NCBI GenBank assembly: GCA_022709925.1
Contig: JAKLHX010000055.1
Coordinates: 1-7,410, forward strand
Length of the DNA: 7,410 nucleotides
DNA from: Candidatus Margulisiibacteriota bacterium
Lineage (GTDB): Bacteria > Margulisbacteria > WOR-1 > JAKLHX01
Direction of reading: 5' to 3'
Shown: positions 1-5,720 of the stretch, piece by piece
How positions within the stretch are numbered: the stretch's first letter is position 1
Layout of the letters: each line of letters opens with the position of its first letter
Position numbers and translations under genes: made by a program
The notes under the pieces: generated by a model
The model's input: only the letters and a program-made list of their open reading frames with translations
Database searches by the model: none
Told to the model about the DNA's origin: nothing

Positions 1-231
1 CTCATATACAATACCTACTCTTTCAATATCGTCATCATGATGTTCGGCTTTGGCGCTGGATATCCCGGAGAATGGGGCGACCTTATGATGACCAATATAT
101 TCAGGAACACCTTCCAGCAATGGGCGTTCGGTGTCGGGGCCGCGGCTTCGGTCCTTTTGATGATAGTCATGGTCATAATAGTCAACTTCTGGTACAGGTT
201 CTATAAAAAGGCCGAGGAGATGAGGGAATAA
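1..231 (+). CDS. Sugar ABC transporter permease, MalF/UgpA type (C-terminal fragment)
   Basis: This is the 3' end of a gene whose start lies before the window; the frame is open from base 1 and gives 76 residues. The visible part matches the end of the first (MalF/UgpA-like) inner-membrane subunit of a carbohydrate ABC importer. An extracytoplasmic stretch (NTYSFNIV, then a Gly-rich loop) leads into FRNTFQQWAFGVGAAASV, one long membrane helix (LLMIVMVIIVNFWY), and a short basic/acidic cytoplasmic tail ending KKAEEMRE. The pattern of an aromatic residue, 'GVGAAAS', a last helix and a charged tail is typical of the family. The EAA loop that contacts the ATPase lies upstream and is not visible. 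The stop is only four bases before the next permease, whose ribosome site (GAGGGA, 222-227) lies inside this gene, so the two subunits are probably translationally coupled and form a heterodimer. The family call is solid; the substrate cannot be read from this fragment. Confidence 0.85.
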   Translation, partial: LIYNTYSFNIVIMMFGFGAGYPGEWGDLMMTNIFRNTFQQWAFGVGAAASVLLMIVMVIIVNFWYRFYKKAEEMRE

Positions 232-235
232 AGAG

Positions 236-2041
236 ATGAAGCTTTCTTATTATATGCAGCAGCGGCTCGTAAAAAGGGTTATTGACGTGATAATGGTCGT
301 TCTGCTAATAATAACGATCTTCCCTATATTCTGGATGCTATTCTCCTCTTTTAAGAGCAACACCGAGATACTTCTAGGCAAGGTCCCTTTCGGCAGGGCC
401 GGCAACGATGCGATAGTCTTGGAGGCCAGAGGCCGCTCCCTTTTTGTATTTACGTCTGACGGCGCATTGAACAAGTTCGATATCGATTCAGGCGCCCTGT
501 TAAAGAGGGATTCCGTAAAGTCCATGGCGACGAGCTTTATAACCGACGACCAGAATGTCTGGATCGGTACTGCCGACAGGGGATTCATACAGGCCTCTAT
601 AGATGACTTCTCAAAGAGAAGGGTCTTCCCCTATGAGTTCAAGAACTTCGATATCAACAAGGTCGTGACGACCGTAATGGCCCAGGACAATAAGAACATC
701 TGGTTCGGCGTACAGCAGAAAGGCATAGAAAAACTTCTGCAGTTCGATAAAGAGAAGAGAAGTTTTGATAAAGAGATCGATTTTAGTTGTGATCTTTCTC
801 CATGCCAGGCTACTTCGATCTTAAAGTACGGGAACCTCTTATGGATAGGGACGAATAAAGGGATATTGGCTTTTGATCCGTCAAAAAATTCTGTTGTCAG
901 GACATACAGTTTAGGACAACTGGGGCTCCCTCAGATCGACATAAAGAACCTTACTCCATATAACGGGAACCTTTTCTTCACTACGTCCAGCGGTATATAT
1001 TCGTTCTCTCCTTCATCCGGGAAGATATTAAGGTCTTTTACCGCACAGAACGGGCTTTTATCGGACAGGGTCAATGCCGTCTATTTCAGCGGAGGCAATA
1101 TGTATGCCGGGACGAACGGCGGACTTTCCGTTGTTGACCTTATGACAGGGTCCGTAAAGAATTTTGAGGCCGTCTTTACTCCCGTAGAAGGGACTAAAGA
1201 CAAGCGTCTGGTCCGTGCCGATGTCTTCGGGTTGTGCAGCCAGGCCGATAGTTTTTTCGCGGGAGCTTCTTCCGGCAGGATAAGCAAGATAAATATTTCC
1301 AATAGTTCCGCGGATAAGACGTACCTGGTCAAAGACGGACATATGGTGGTCAGGTGGAGAAACTACATAGACCTTTGGAAGAACATAGATTTCGGGCTTT
1401 ATTTAAAGAACTCCCTTATTATCTGCGGGATAACAATGGTGCTTGCCATGATATTTGCAACATTGGCCGCTTATGCCCTGGCCAGGTTCAATTTTCCGGG
1501 GAACCAGCTGTTCAGCGTGGGGGTCCTGGCTACACAGATGATCCCTTCCATTATGTACCTGATCCCGATATATATAATGTTCACGAAACTGACACAGTTG
1601 ACGGGATTCCCTATGAAGGGGACGTATTTCGGACTTATCATGATATACAGCGCTTTCTTCATACCGTTCTCGATATGGATACTGCGCGGTTTCTTTGCCG
1701 CCATACCGGTCGAGCTTGAAGAGGCGGCCAGGATAGACGGCTGTAATCCGTTCCAGGTATTCTGGTATGTTGTGCTGCCTCTTGCCGTTCCGGGCATAAT
1801 CGCTACTGGAGTGTATGTGTTCCTTACCGCATGGGATGAATTGATGTTCGCGTGGGTGCTCTGCAACGCGGATACCATGACGATCCCCGTCGGGATAAGG
1901 CTTTTTGTCGGGAACTACCAGAACAGGTTCGATCTTATGATGGCGGCGGCAACTGTTGCTACCCTGCCGGTCATGATACTGTTCTTTATGTTGCAAAAGC
2001 ATATAGTTAAAGGCTTGACAGCAGGGGCCGTAAAGGGATAA
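236..2041 (+). CDS. MalG-type sugar ABC permease with a beta-propeller inserted in its first periplasmic loop
   Basis: This 601-residue protein is about twice the usual length of a MalG-type permease (roughly 275-300). Residues 14-36 form the first membrane helix, followed by the family-typical SSFKSNTEI. Family sequence resumes at about residue 373 with RWRNYIDLWKNIDF and YLKNSL, then five more helices (about 391-415, 424-450, 463-488, 513-535, 567-588). The ATPase-contacting EAA motif is intact: EAARIDG at 496-502 and VVLPL to 516, with Gly502 and Leu514-Pro515 at the expected spacing. The C-terminus, VKGLTAGAVKG, closely resembles the end of E. coli MalG (LTAGGVKG). Residues ~55-372 are foreign to the family and read as a beta-propeller (separate entry). 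By MalG topology that loop faces away from the cytoplasm. The reading frame is unbroken and codon use does not change across the insert, so this looks like a working gene. The start ATG has a GAGGGA site eight bases upstream. Role: second translocation subunit of a carbohydrate importer; the substrate may be an oligosaccharide, given the glycosidase next door. Confidence 0.9.
   Translation: MKLSYYMQQRLVKRVIDVIMVVLLIITIFPIFWMLFSSFKSNTEILLGKVPFGRAGNDAIVLEARGRSLFVFTSDGALNKFDIDSGALLKRDSVKSMATSFITDDQNVWIGTADRGFIQASIDDFSKRRVFPYEFKNFDINKVVTTVMAQDNKNIWFGVQQKGIEKLLQFDKEKRSFDKEIDFSCDLSPCQATSILKYGNLLWIGTNKGILAFDPSKNSVVRTYSLGQLGLPQIDIKNLTPYNGNLFFTTSSGIYSFSPSSGKILRSFTAQNGLLSDRVNAVYFSGGNMYAGTNGGLSVVDLMTGSVKNFEAVFTPVEGTKDKRLVRADVFGLCSQADSFFAGASSGRISKINISNSSADKTYLVKDGHMVVRWRNYIDLWKNIDFGLYLKNSLIICGITMVLAMIFATLAAYALARFNFPGNQLFSVGVLATQMIPSIMYLIPIYIMFTKLTQLTGFPMKGTYFGLIMIYSAFFIPFSIWILRGFFAAIPVELEEAARIDGCNPFQVFWYVVLPLAVPGIIATGVYVFLTAWDELMFAWVLCNADTMTIPVGIRLFVGNYQNRFDLMMAAATVATLPVMILFFMLQKHIVKGLTAGAVKG
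398..1351 (+). other. Inserted seven-bladed beta-propeller domain (Reg_prop-like) inside the MalG-type permease
   Basis: This segment encodes residues ~55-372 of the permease. Seven repeats are visible by eye, each with a hydrophobic/aromatic strand, a small-residue turn and a Gly: SLFVFTSDG (68), NVWIGTADRG (107), NIWFGVQQKG (154), LLWIGTNKG (201), LFFTTSSG (246), MYAGTNGG (289) and FFAGASSG (340). Spacing is 39-51 residues, the size of one propeller blade. The segment NGLLSDRVNAVYFSGGNMYA (272-290) is close to the Reg_prop blade pattern 'nGLpsn.V..i..d..g.lWigT..GL', known from periplasmic sensor domains of hybrid two-component systems that respond to glycans. Cys185 and Cys190 could form a local disulfide in an oxidising compartment. 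Neither end has intein junction residues. The exact blade boundaries and the ligand are unknown. Confidence 0.8.
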
Positions 2042-2079
2042 TATCTTTATCCGACAAAAAAACTAGAAAGGGTATTGGC

Positions 2080-3711
2080 ATGAAAAGATTGTTTTTGTCC
2101 GCCTTGATATTTATAGGGATGGGAGGGGTTTGTTTTTCGGCAGAGTGCCCTCCGGGACAGGAAATGAACGGCTGTTTTTTCGGGATATTCAGGGAAGGGG
2201 CTCCCGCGAACATAAAGCTCGTCAAGGATTTTGAAAAAAAGGTCGGCAAAAAGATGCCGGTGATAATGTGGTACCAGGACTGGAGCACTCCTTTTAATCC
2301 AGACCTTGCGAACAAGGCTATAAAGAATGGGGCGATTCCTCATATAGTTTGGGAACCTTGGCTCTGGAGGGATAAGGAGAGGATAAAGCTCGACAATATA
2401 AATGCCGGAGAATGGGATTCTTACATAAAAGAATACGCAAGGGATGTGCGCGATTGGGGACATCCGATCTTCATAAGGTGGGGGCATGAATTCAATATCG
2501 AAGGCTATCCCTGGTGCATAGTAAATAACGGGAGGGACCCGAAGAAGTATGTATCGGCTTTCAGGAGGGTAAGGAACATATTCAAGAACGAAGGCGCCGC
2601 CAACGCAAAGTTCGTCTGGTGCCCGATGAACGATTCATGGCCTAAAGAAAAATGGAACGACATGCATCTCGCGTATCCCGGGGACGACTATGTCGATTGG
2701 ATAGGTCTCGACGGATATAACTGGGGCACTTCCCAGCCGTGGAGCCAATGGCAGACCTTCAAGGAACTTTTCAGGGATGTTGCCAGGCAGATGTGGAGAA
2801 AGTACCCGACTAAGCCGGTGATGATCGCCGAGTTCGGTTGTTCCGAAAAAGGCGGAGACAAAGCCGCGTGGATAGCGGACATACTCCCCGAACTTAAGAA
2901 AATGCCGTATATAAAGTCGGTCAACTGGTTCGATGAAAAGAAAGAGGCTGACTGGAGGATCGAGACCAACGCGAAAACGCTGGCAGCTTTCAAAAAGATC
3001 ATAAGCCAGCCGTATTTCATCCCGTCTTCGGCTTTATTGTCCGATCTTGTGGCCTCTTCATCGATGAATATAGGGAAGAGACAGGCTTTTGCCAAATACA
3101 GCTCTTCAGTGTCCCTTGACGGTAACATATCAGAATGGACGGACACCGAGCCTCTTCTGATAGATCAGGCCTCGCAGGTCCAGGAGGGGAGCTCCATATG
3201 GAAGGGCCCTGCCGACCTCAGCGGTAAGATATATGTAAAATGGGATAATAGCAACCTTTATATAGCGGGCGATATAAACGATAACATCCCTCTTAAAAAC
3301 CAAAAGAAAAAGCACAATATATGGAACGGCGATGCCATTGAGATGACTATAGGGCTCAGCAACACTTCGGACCATAACAGAGATTCTTTTGTAAAAGGGG
3401 ATATGCAGATAGGTTTTGGCACGGGTAACGGGTCTACTGTCAGCCCTTCTGTGTGGAACTGGACGGCTTCCGAAGCCCCGGAGGGAGCGGAGATTGTGGT
3501 CAACAGCAGGAACAAAGGATATATATTCGAAGCAAGGATACCTTGGGCGTCGCTTTCAACATTCAAGCCTTCTGCGGGGATGAGGATCGCTTTTGATTGC
3601 GCTATAGACGATTCTGACGATAATGCAAGGACAAAACAGATCGTCTGGAACGGGGATTTCATGTTCTATAAAGATCCCGGAGTATGGGGAGCGTTGGAAT
3701 TTGTAAGATGA
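2080..3711 (+). CDS. Secreted GH26-like glycoside hydrolase with C-terminal CBM9-like domain
   Basis: The 543-residue protein starts with a signal peptide (MKRLFLSALIFIGMGG..., cleavage probable after Ala21, FSA|EC). No lipobox fits, so it should be soluble and exported. Residues ~30-312 resemble the GH26 (beta-mannanase) TIM barrel: MWYQDWSTPF at 63-72, IVWEPW at 89-94, RWGHEFNIEGYPW at 133-145 with Glu137 as the likely acid/base after His136, YVDWIGLDGYNWG at 204-216, and MIAEFGCSE at 248-256 with Glu251 as the likely nucleophile. A Ser-rich linker (about 313-342) leads to a CBM9-like beta-sandwich (343-543): LDGNISEW, VKWDNSNLYIAGDINDN, WNGDAIEM, YIFEARIPWASL, FDCAIDDSD and a closing WGALEFV. 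GH26 enzymes mostly cut beta-1,4-mannan, but distant members act on other glycans, so the substrate stays open. It lies 38 bases after the permease, with GAAAGGG (2066-2072) as ribosome site, and should share its transcript. An intrinsic terminator follows. It probably releases the oligosaccharide that the transporter imports. Confidence 0.85.
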   Translation: MKRLFLSALIFIGMGGVCFSAECPPGQEMNGCFFGIFREGAPANIKLVKDFEKKVGKKMPVIMWYQDWSTPFNPDLANKAIKNGAIPHIVWEPWLWRDKERIKLDNINAGEWDSYIKEYARDVRDWGHPIFIRWGHEFNIEGYPWCIVNNGRDPKKYVSAFRRVRNIFKNEGAANAKFVWCPMNDSWPKEKWNDMHLAYPGDDYVDWIGLDGYNWGTSQPWSQWQTFKELFRDVARQMWRKYPTKPVMIAEFGCSEKGGDKAAWIADILPELKKMPYIKSVNWFDEKKEADWRIETNAKTLAAFKKIISQPYFIPSSALLSDLVASSSMNIGKRQAFAKYSSSVSLDGNISEWTDTEPLLIDQASQVQEGSSIWKGPADLSGKIYVKWDNSNLYIAGDINDNIPLKNQKKKHNIWNGDAIEMTIGLSNTSDHNRDSFVKGDMQIGFGTGNGSTVSPSVWNWTASEAPEGAEIVVNSRNKGYIFEARIPWASLSTFKPSAGMRIAFDCAIDDSDDNARTKQIVWNGDFMFYKDPGVWGALEFVR

Positions 3712-3744
3712 TGACCTTGAGGCCGTTGTATGACTGATATTAAG

Positions 3745-3774
3745 AAGGCGGGTTTTTTACCCGCCTTTGTTTTT
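3745..3774 (+). terminator. Rho-independent terminator ending the transporter/glycosidase unit
   Basis: A perfect 8-bp stem, AAGGCGGG (3745-3752) with CCCGCCTT (3760-3767), closes a T-rich loop and is followed by TGTTTTT. One further T-A pair can form inside the loop. The stem is GC-rich and the T tract lies only on the downstream side, so it works for + strand transcription. It begins about 33 bases after the glycosidase stop and separates the two units. Confidence 0.93.
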
Positions 3775-3817
3775 ATGTGAAATTTTCAATAAATGTGTCC
3801 GATAACCATTTATAGAG

Positions 3818-3847
3818 TTGACCTTTGCAAGATAAGAGTGATATATT
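3818..3847 (+). promoter_or_regulatory. Candidate sigma-70-type promoter for the surface-protein unit
   Basis: TTGACC (3818-3823, five of six to the -35 consensus) is followed after 18 bases by TATATT (3842-3847, five of six to TATAAT). It lies just after the terminator of the previous unit and before the first gene of the next, where a promoter is expected. Initiation about seven bases downstream would leave a leader of only about 13-15 bases, just long enough for the ribosome site. That is short, so another start further upstream in the AT-rich 3775-3815 stretch is possible. Confidence 0.45.
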
Positions 3848-3857
3848 TCCTAAAAAA

Positions 3858-3865
3858 GGGGGTGA
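3858..3865 (+). promoter_or_regulatory. Ribosome binding site that fixes the start of the CBM11-like gene
   Basis: GGGGGTGA matches the extended Shine-Dalgarno GGAGGTGA at seven of eight positions. It lies four bases before ATG 3867 and seven before ATG 3870 (measured from the G run). It therefore supports one of these twin ATGs over an in-frame TTG at 3825, which would place the site inside the gene and put a charged stretch ahead of the signal peptide. Confidence 0.7.
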
Positions 3866-3866
3866 C

Positions 3867-4526
3867 ATGATGAAGAAAGGTGTTTTTGCGGCGTTGGTAA
3901 CGTGCTTGCTCACGGCGACGGTTTTTGCTGCGATAGGAGTAAAGATAGTCGACAACTTCGAGAAGAACCAGGACCTGAAAAATCCCGAATGGTGGAAGTT
4001 CGATAATGTCACGGTCTCCGTTGTAAAGAATCCGGCCTACAGGGCGGGTGACAGGGTCGCTCAAGCGGCAGGCAAATATTCCATGAATATCAAAGGTAGC
4101 GCCAAGGATTGGTATTGCGGAGGGATAGGCACTTATACGGGAGTTGACGCGTCATCTTATACCGGTATCGAGCTTTCTATTTACGGATACGGCCCTGCCA
4201 GCGGCAGGATGAAGATGGAGCTCTATGATGATGACAAAGGGGCTTGGAATACCGTATACGATAAAGAATGGATCCCTGTAAAGGACGATCTCTGGGCTTT
4301 TGAACAGGTCGTTGACTGGAGAGGCTGGAAGACGGTTTATATACCTTTTTCAAGCTTCACTCTTACGAACCCCAAAAGAGGGGACGGCGTGAGGAATTTT
4401 GACCAGAACAAAGGTTCCGGCGGGCTCCTGCAGATCCAGTTCGTATTCATAGCACCGTCAAAAGACGGCGAAATAAACTTGAATATAGACAATCTCAAAC
4501 TTGTAACAAGAGAAGACGAGGAATAG
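3867..4526 (+). CDS. Small secreted CBM11/CIA30-like carbohydrate-binding protein
   Basis: The 219-residue protein begins with a clear signal peptide (MMKKGVFAALVTCLLTATVF, cleavage near residues 21-22). The mature part reads as one beta-sandwich of the galactose-binding-like fold: an opening IVDNFEKN (27-34), YSMNIKG (71-77), TGVDASSYTGIELSIYGYG (91-109), MKMELYDDD (115-123), WKTVYIPFSSF (154-164), LLQIQFVF (187-194) and a closing INLNIDNLKLV (203-213). The opening 'DNFE' and closing 'IDNLKL' strands, with the 'Y.G(I/L).(L/F)..YG' core, are characteristic of CBM11 and the related CIA30 family. No catalytic domain is attached, so this is a stand-alone binding module, exported and possibly surface-bound. 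Exposed aromatics (Trp42, Trp43, Trp82, Trp154) could contact sugar. The gene is first in the second unit, six bases before the first fimbria-like gene. Either of two adjacent ATGs may be the start. Function beyond glycan binding is not evident. Confidence 0.72.
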   Translation: MMKKGVFAALVTCLLTATVFAAIGVKIVDNFEKNQDLKNPEWWKFDNVTVSVVKNPAYRAGDRVAQAAGKYSMNIKGSAKDWYCGGIGTYTGVDASSYTGIELSIYGYGPASGRMKMELYDDDKGAWNTVYDKEWIPVKDDLWAFEQVVDWRGWKTVYIPFSSFTLTNPKRGDGVRNFDQNKGSGGLLQIQFVFIAPSKDGEINLNIDNLKLVTREDEE

Positions 4527-4532
4527 AACTTT

Positions 4533-5120
4533 ATGTCGTTGAGGGCGAAGAGATTTTTTCTTGCCGCTTTTTTTGCGGCATCGGTACTTGCAAATACAGC
4601 TGCAGCTGTAGATGTTGAGCAAAGCGCCGATGTCTCGGTAAGGGTCTCTTCGGTCTTTAGTCTGACCCTCGACACATCCACAATCGATTTTGGAAGCGTA
4701 AGACCGGGCGTTTGGAAAGAGGTCTCTTCAGCCGCAGGATATGCAAATGTTGCGGCTTGCAGTTCAAATACAGGCAATCCCTGGTATTTGCAAATAAAGG
4801 CTACAGGGCCTCTTTCCTCCGCCACGGCCTCGATCCCCATAGAGAACCTGAAATGGATGACCACCTATGCTGGAAGTAAAAATGCCCCGTACACGAGCTT
4901 CAGCGACGGATTGATCCATCCCGCCGCCGAAGGGTTCCAGGATTTTTCGCTGATAGATCAGCAGGTCTTCTACTCCGCGAACGCTTCAGCCATGGTTAAC
5001 AACAACACGCTTCCTAACGGGGCTGAGATACAGTTCAAGTACGCGGTTTTTGTCCCGGACACGATCAAGCTCAATGCCGATGCTTATTCGACGACGATAG
5101 TATATACGATGACAGAGTGA
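4533..5120 (+). CDS. Secreted fimbrial-subunit-like beta-sandwich protein, paralogue A
   Basis: The 195-residue protein has a signal peptide (MSLRAKRFFLAAFFAASVLA..., cleavage near Ala25). The mature part opens with an alternating polar/hydrophobic strand, SADVSVRVSSVFSLTL (31-46), then IDFGSVRPG (51-59), SSNTGNPWYLQI (77-88), IPIENLKW (101-108), TTYAG, LPNGAEIQFKY (160-170), a FVPD turn, and the closing strand YSTTIVYTMTE (185-195). This layout resembles spore-coat-U-type (archaic chaperone-usher) pilins: an N-terminal strand, 'ldFG', 'v.v.Ct.gtpy.l', and a final 'G.Y.d.v.vt(i/v)t.'. Cys76 sits where the second pilin cysteine would be, but its partner position is Phe/Ser, so the usual disulfide is missing. 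It shares all these blocks with the next two genes. The ribosome site GAGGA (4518-4522) lies inside the end of the preceding gene. Likely an exported structural or adhesive subunit; WxL-like surface proteins are an alternative relative. Confidence 0.7.
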   Translation: MSLRAKRFFLAAFFAASVLANTAAAVDVEQSADVSVRVSSVFSLTLDTSTIDFGSVRPGVWKEVSSAAGYANVAACSSNTGNPWYLQIKATGPLSSATASIPIENLKWMTTYAGSKNAPYTSFSDGLIHPAAEGFQDFSLIDQQVFYSANASAMVNNNTLPNGAEIQFKYAVFVPDTIKLNADAYSTTIVYTMTE

Positions 5121-5156
5121 AATAACAAAATCCATTCTTTGGATTTTGTTATTTTT
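5121..5156 (+). terminator. Perfect hairpin plus T-run between subunit genes: attenuating terminator or mRNA-stabilising stem
   Basis: AATAACAAAATCC (5121-5133) is the exact reverse complement of GGATTTTGTTATT (5141-5153), with a 7-base loop ATTCTTT and further T residues to 5156. The stem can extend by an A-T pair at each end to about 15 bp. It starts at the last base of the paralogue A stop codon. The stem holds only three G-C pairs, so it is weaker than the terminator at 3745 and partial read-through is plausible. The genes after it have no obvious promoter and need transcription through it. Confidence 0.7.
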
Positions 5157-5166
5157 ACGAACTAAT

Positions 5167-5173
5167 AAGGAGG
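5167..5173 (+). promoter_or_regulatory. Strong ribosome binding site for paralogue B
   Basis: AAGGAGG, a full match to the Shine-Dalgarno consensus, stands eight bases before ATG 5182. It rules out the in-frame TTG at 5146, which lies inside the hairpin arm and ahead of this site. It is stronger than the site of paralogue A, so B may be made in quantity even if the hairpin lowers the transcript. Confidence 0.8.
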
Positions 5174-5181
5174 ACGAAAAA

Positions 5182-5697
5182 ATGAAAAGGATCATATCCG
5201 CAGCGGTCATATTTCTTTTGATAGGAGGGATCTCTTCGGCGGCTCTTTCCACTAATCAGCAAGCCACATTCACAGTGTCCGTGGCTTCTGTGTTTGAGCT
5301 CAGCATAGACCAGGGATTCATAGATTTCGGGAGGATGAACCCCGGAGACATGAAATGGAACATGCCCCCTGCAGGGATAACGGTACAGTCAAAGAGCAAC
5401 AGCGGCAAGCCGTGGTACCTGAAGGTGAGCAATGATTCTCCTTTTTCTTCCGGATCCAACACAATACCAAACTCAAATTTTTCATGGTCGGGATGGACCG
5501 ACGGTTCCGGCAAATGGTACGGGGACGGCACCAATCAGGTCTCGGTGACCCCGACGCTTGTATATTCCAGCGGAGCGGGAGAAGAGAACAATCTCCCTAA
5601 TGGTACGGTCAACCATATGAAGTTCAAGCTTAAGGTCCCGAACAACCAGGTCCCGGGCAACTATACTACTATAGTCAAATTTACGATGACCGAGTAG
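5182..5697 (+). CDS. Secreted fimbrial-subunit-like beta-sandwich protein, paralogue B
   Basis: The 171-residue protein has a signal peptide (MKRIISAAVIFLLIGGISSA, cleavage after residue 20 or 21). The mature protein carries the same blocks as its neighbours: the N-terminal strand ATFTVSVASVFELSI (28-42), IDFGRMNPGD (47-56), SKSNSGKPWYLKV (70-82), a short IP..NFSW segment (95-102), LVYSSGAG (126-133), LPNGTVNHMKFKLKVP (138-153) and the closing VPGNYTTIVKFTMTE (157-171). It is the most compact of the three and has no cysteine in the mature chain, so its fold must hold without disulfides. The 'TFTVSVASVFEL' strand strongly recalls the start of spore-coat-U-type pilins ('F.V.a.V'). The ending 'PGNYTTIVKFTMTE' matches their last strand. 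With its strong ribosome site it is a candidate major subunit of a surface fibre. Family assignment is by motif only. Confidence 0.7.
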   Translation: MKRIISAAVIFLLIGGISSAALSTNQQATFTVSVASVFELSIDQGFIDFGRMNPGDMKWNMPPAGITVQSKSNSGKPWYLKVSNDSPFSSGSNTIPNSNFSWSGWTDGSGKWYGDGTNQVSVTPTLVYSSGAGEENNLPNGTVNHMKFKLKVPNNQVPGNYTTIVKFTMTE

Positions 5698-5720
5698 TCG
5701 GCGGCGGAACGGAGCATAAG

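Noticed and set aside
398..1351. Insert in the permease as an intein or mobile element
   Set aside because: There is no Cys/Ser at the N-junction, no His-Asn plus Cys/Ser/Thr at the C-junction, no splicing or endonuclease motifs, no terminal inverted repeats, and the sequence reads as propeller blades.
1403..2002. Long open frame on the minus strand, about 199 codons
   Set aside because: It lies wholly under the membrane-helix half of the permease. Its product is a charged His/Arg/Tyr-rich sequence with no domain or signal, a typical shadow of a hydrophobic gene.
236..2041. Permease-propeller fusion as an assembly chimera
   Set aside because: One frame runs through both junctions, codon use is the same on both sides, and the propeller sits exactly in an extracytoplasmic loop with permease motifs resuming correctly. 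Read coverage could still test this.
2042..2079. Promoter or terminator between the MalG-type permease and the glycosidase
   Set aside because: The 38-base gap is AT-rich but shows no hairpin and no convincing -35/-10 pair; only the ribosome site is clear.
2080..2151. Lipoprotein signal on the GH26-like enzyme
   Set aside because: Cys18 is preceded by Val and Cys23 by Glu, neither fitting the lipobox; an ordinary cleavage after Ala21 fits better.
3825..3866. TTG start extending the CBM11-like protein by 14 residues
   Set aside because: The extension would overlap the candidate -10 region and the ribosome site, and would put charged residues ahead of a complete signal peptide starting at the twin ATG.
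3712..3866. Small RNA or riboswitch in the intergenic region
   Set aside because: Apart from the terminator and the candidate promoter I see no conserved-looking fold, and the leader after the promoter is too short for a riboswitch.
4337..4864. Minus-strand open frame of about 175 codons
   Set aside because: It spans the junction of two well-supported + strand genes, has no ribosome site of note, and its product shows no recognisable motif.
5146..5181. TTG start extending subunit B by 12 residues
   Set aside because: It lies within the hairpin arm and before a full-consensus ribosome site that serves ATG 5182.
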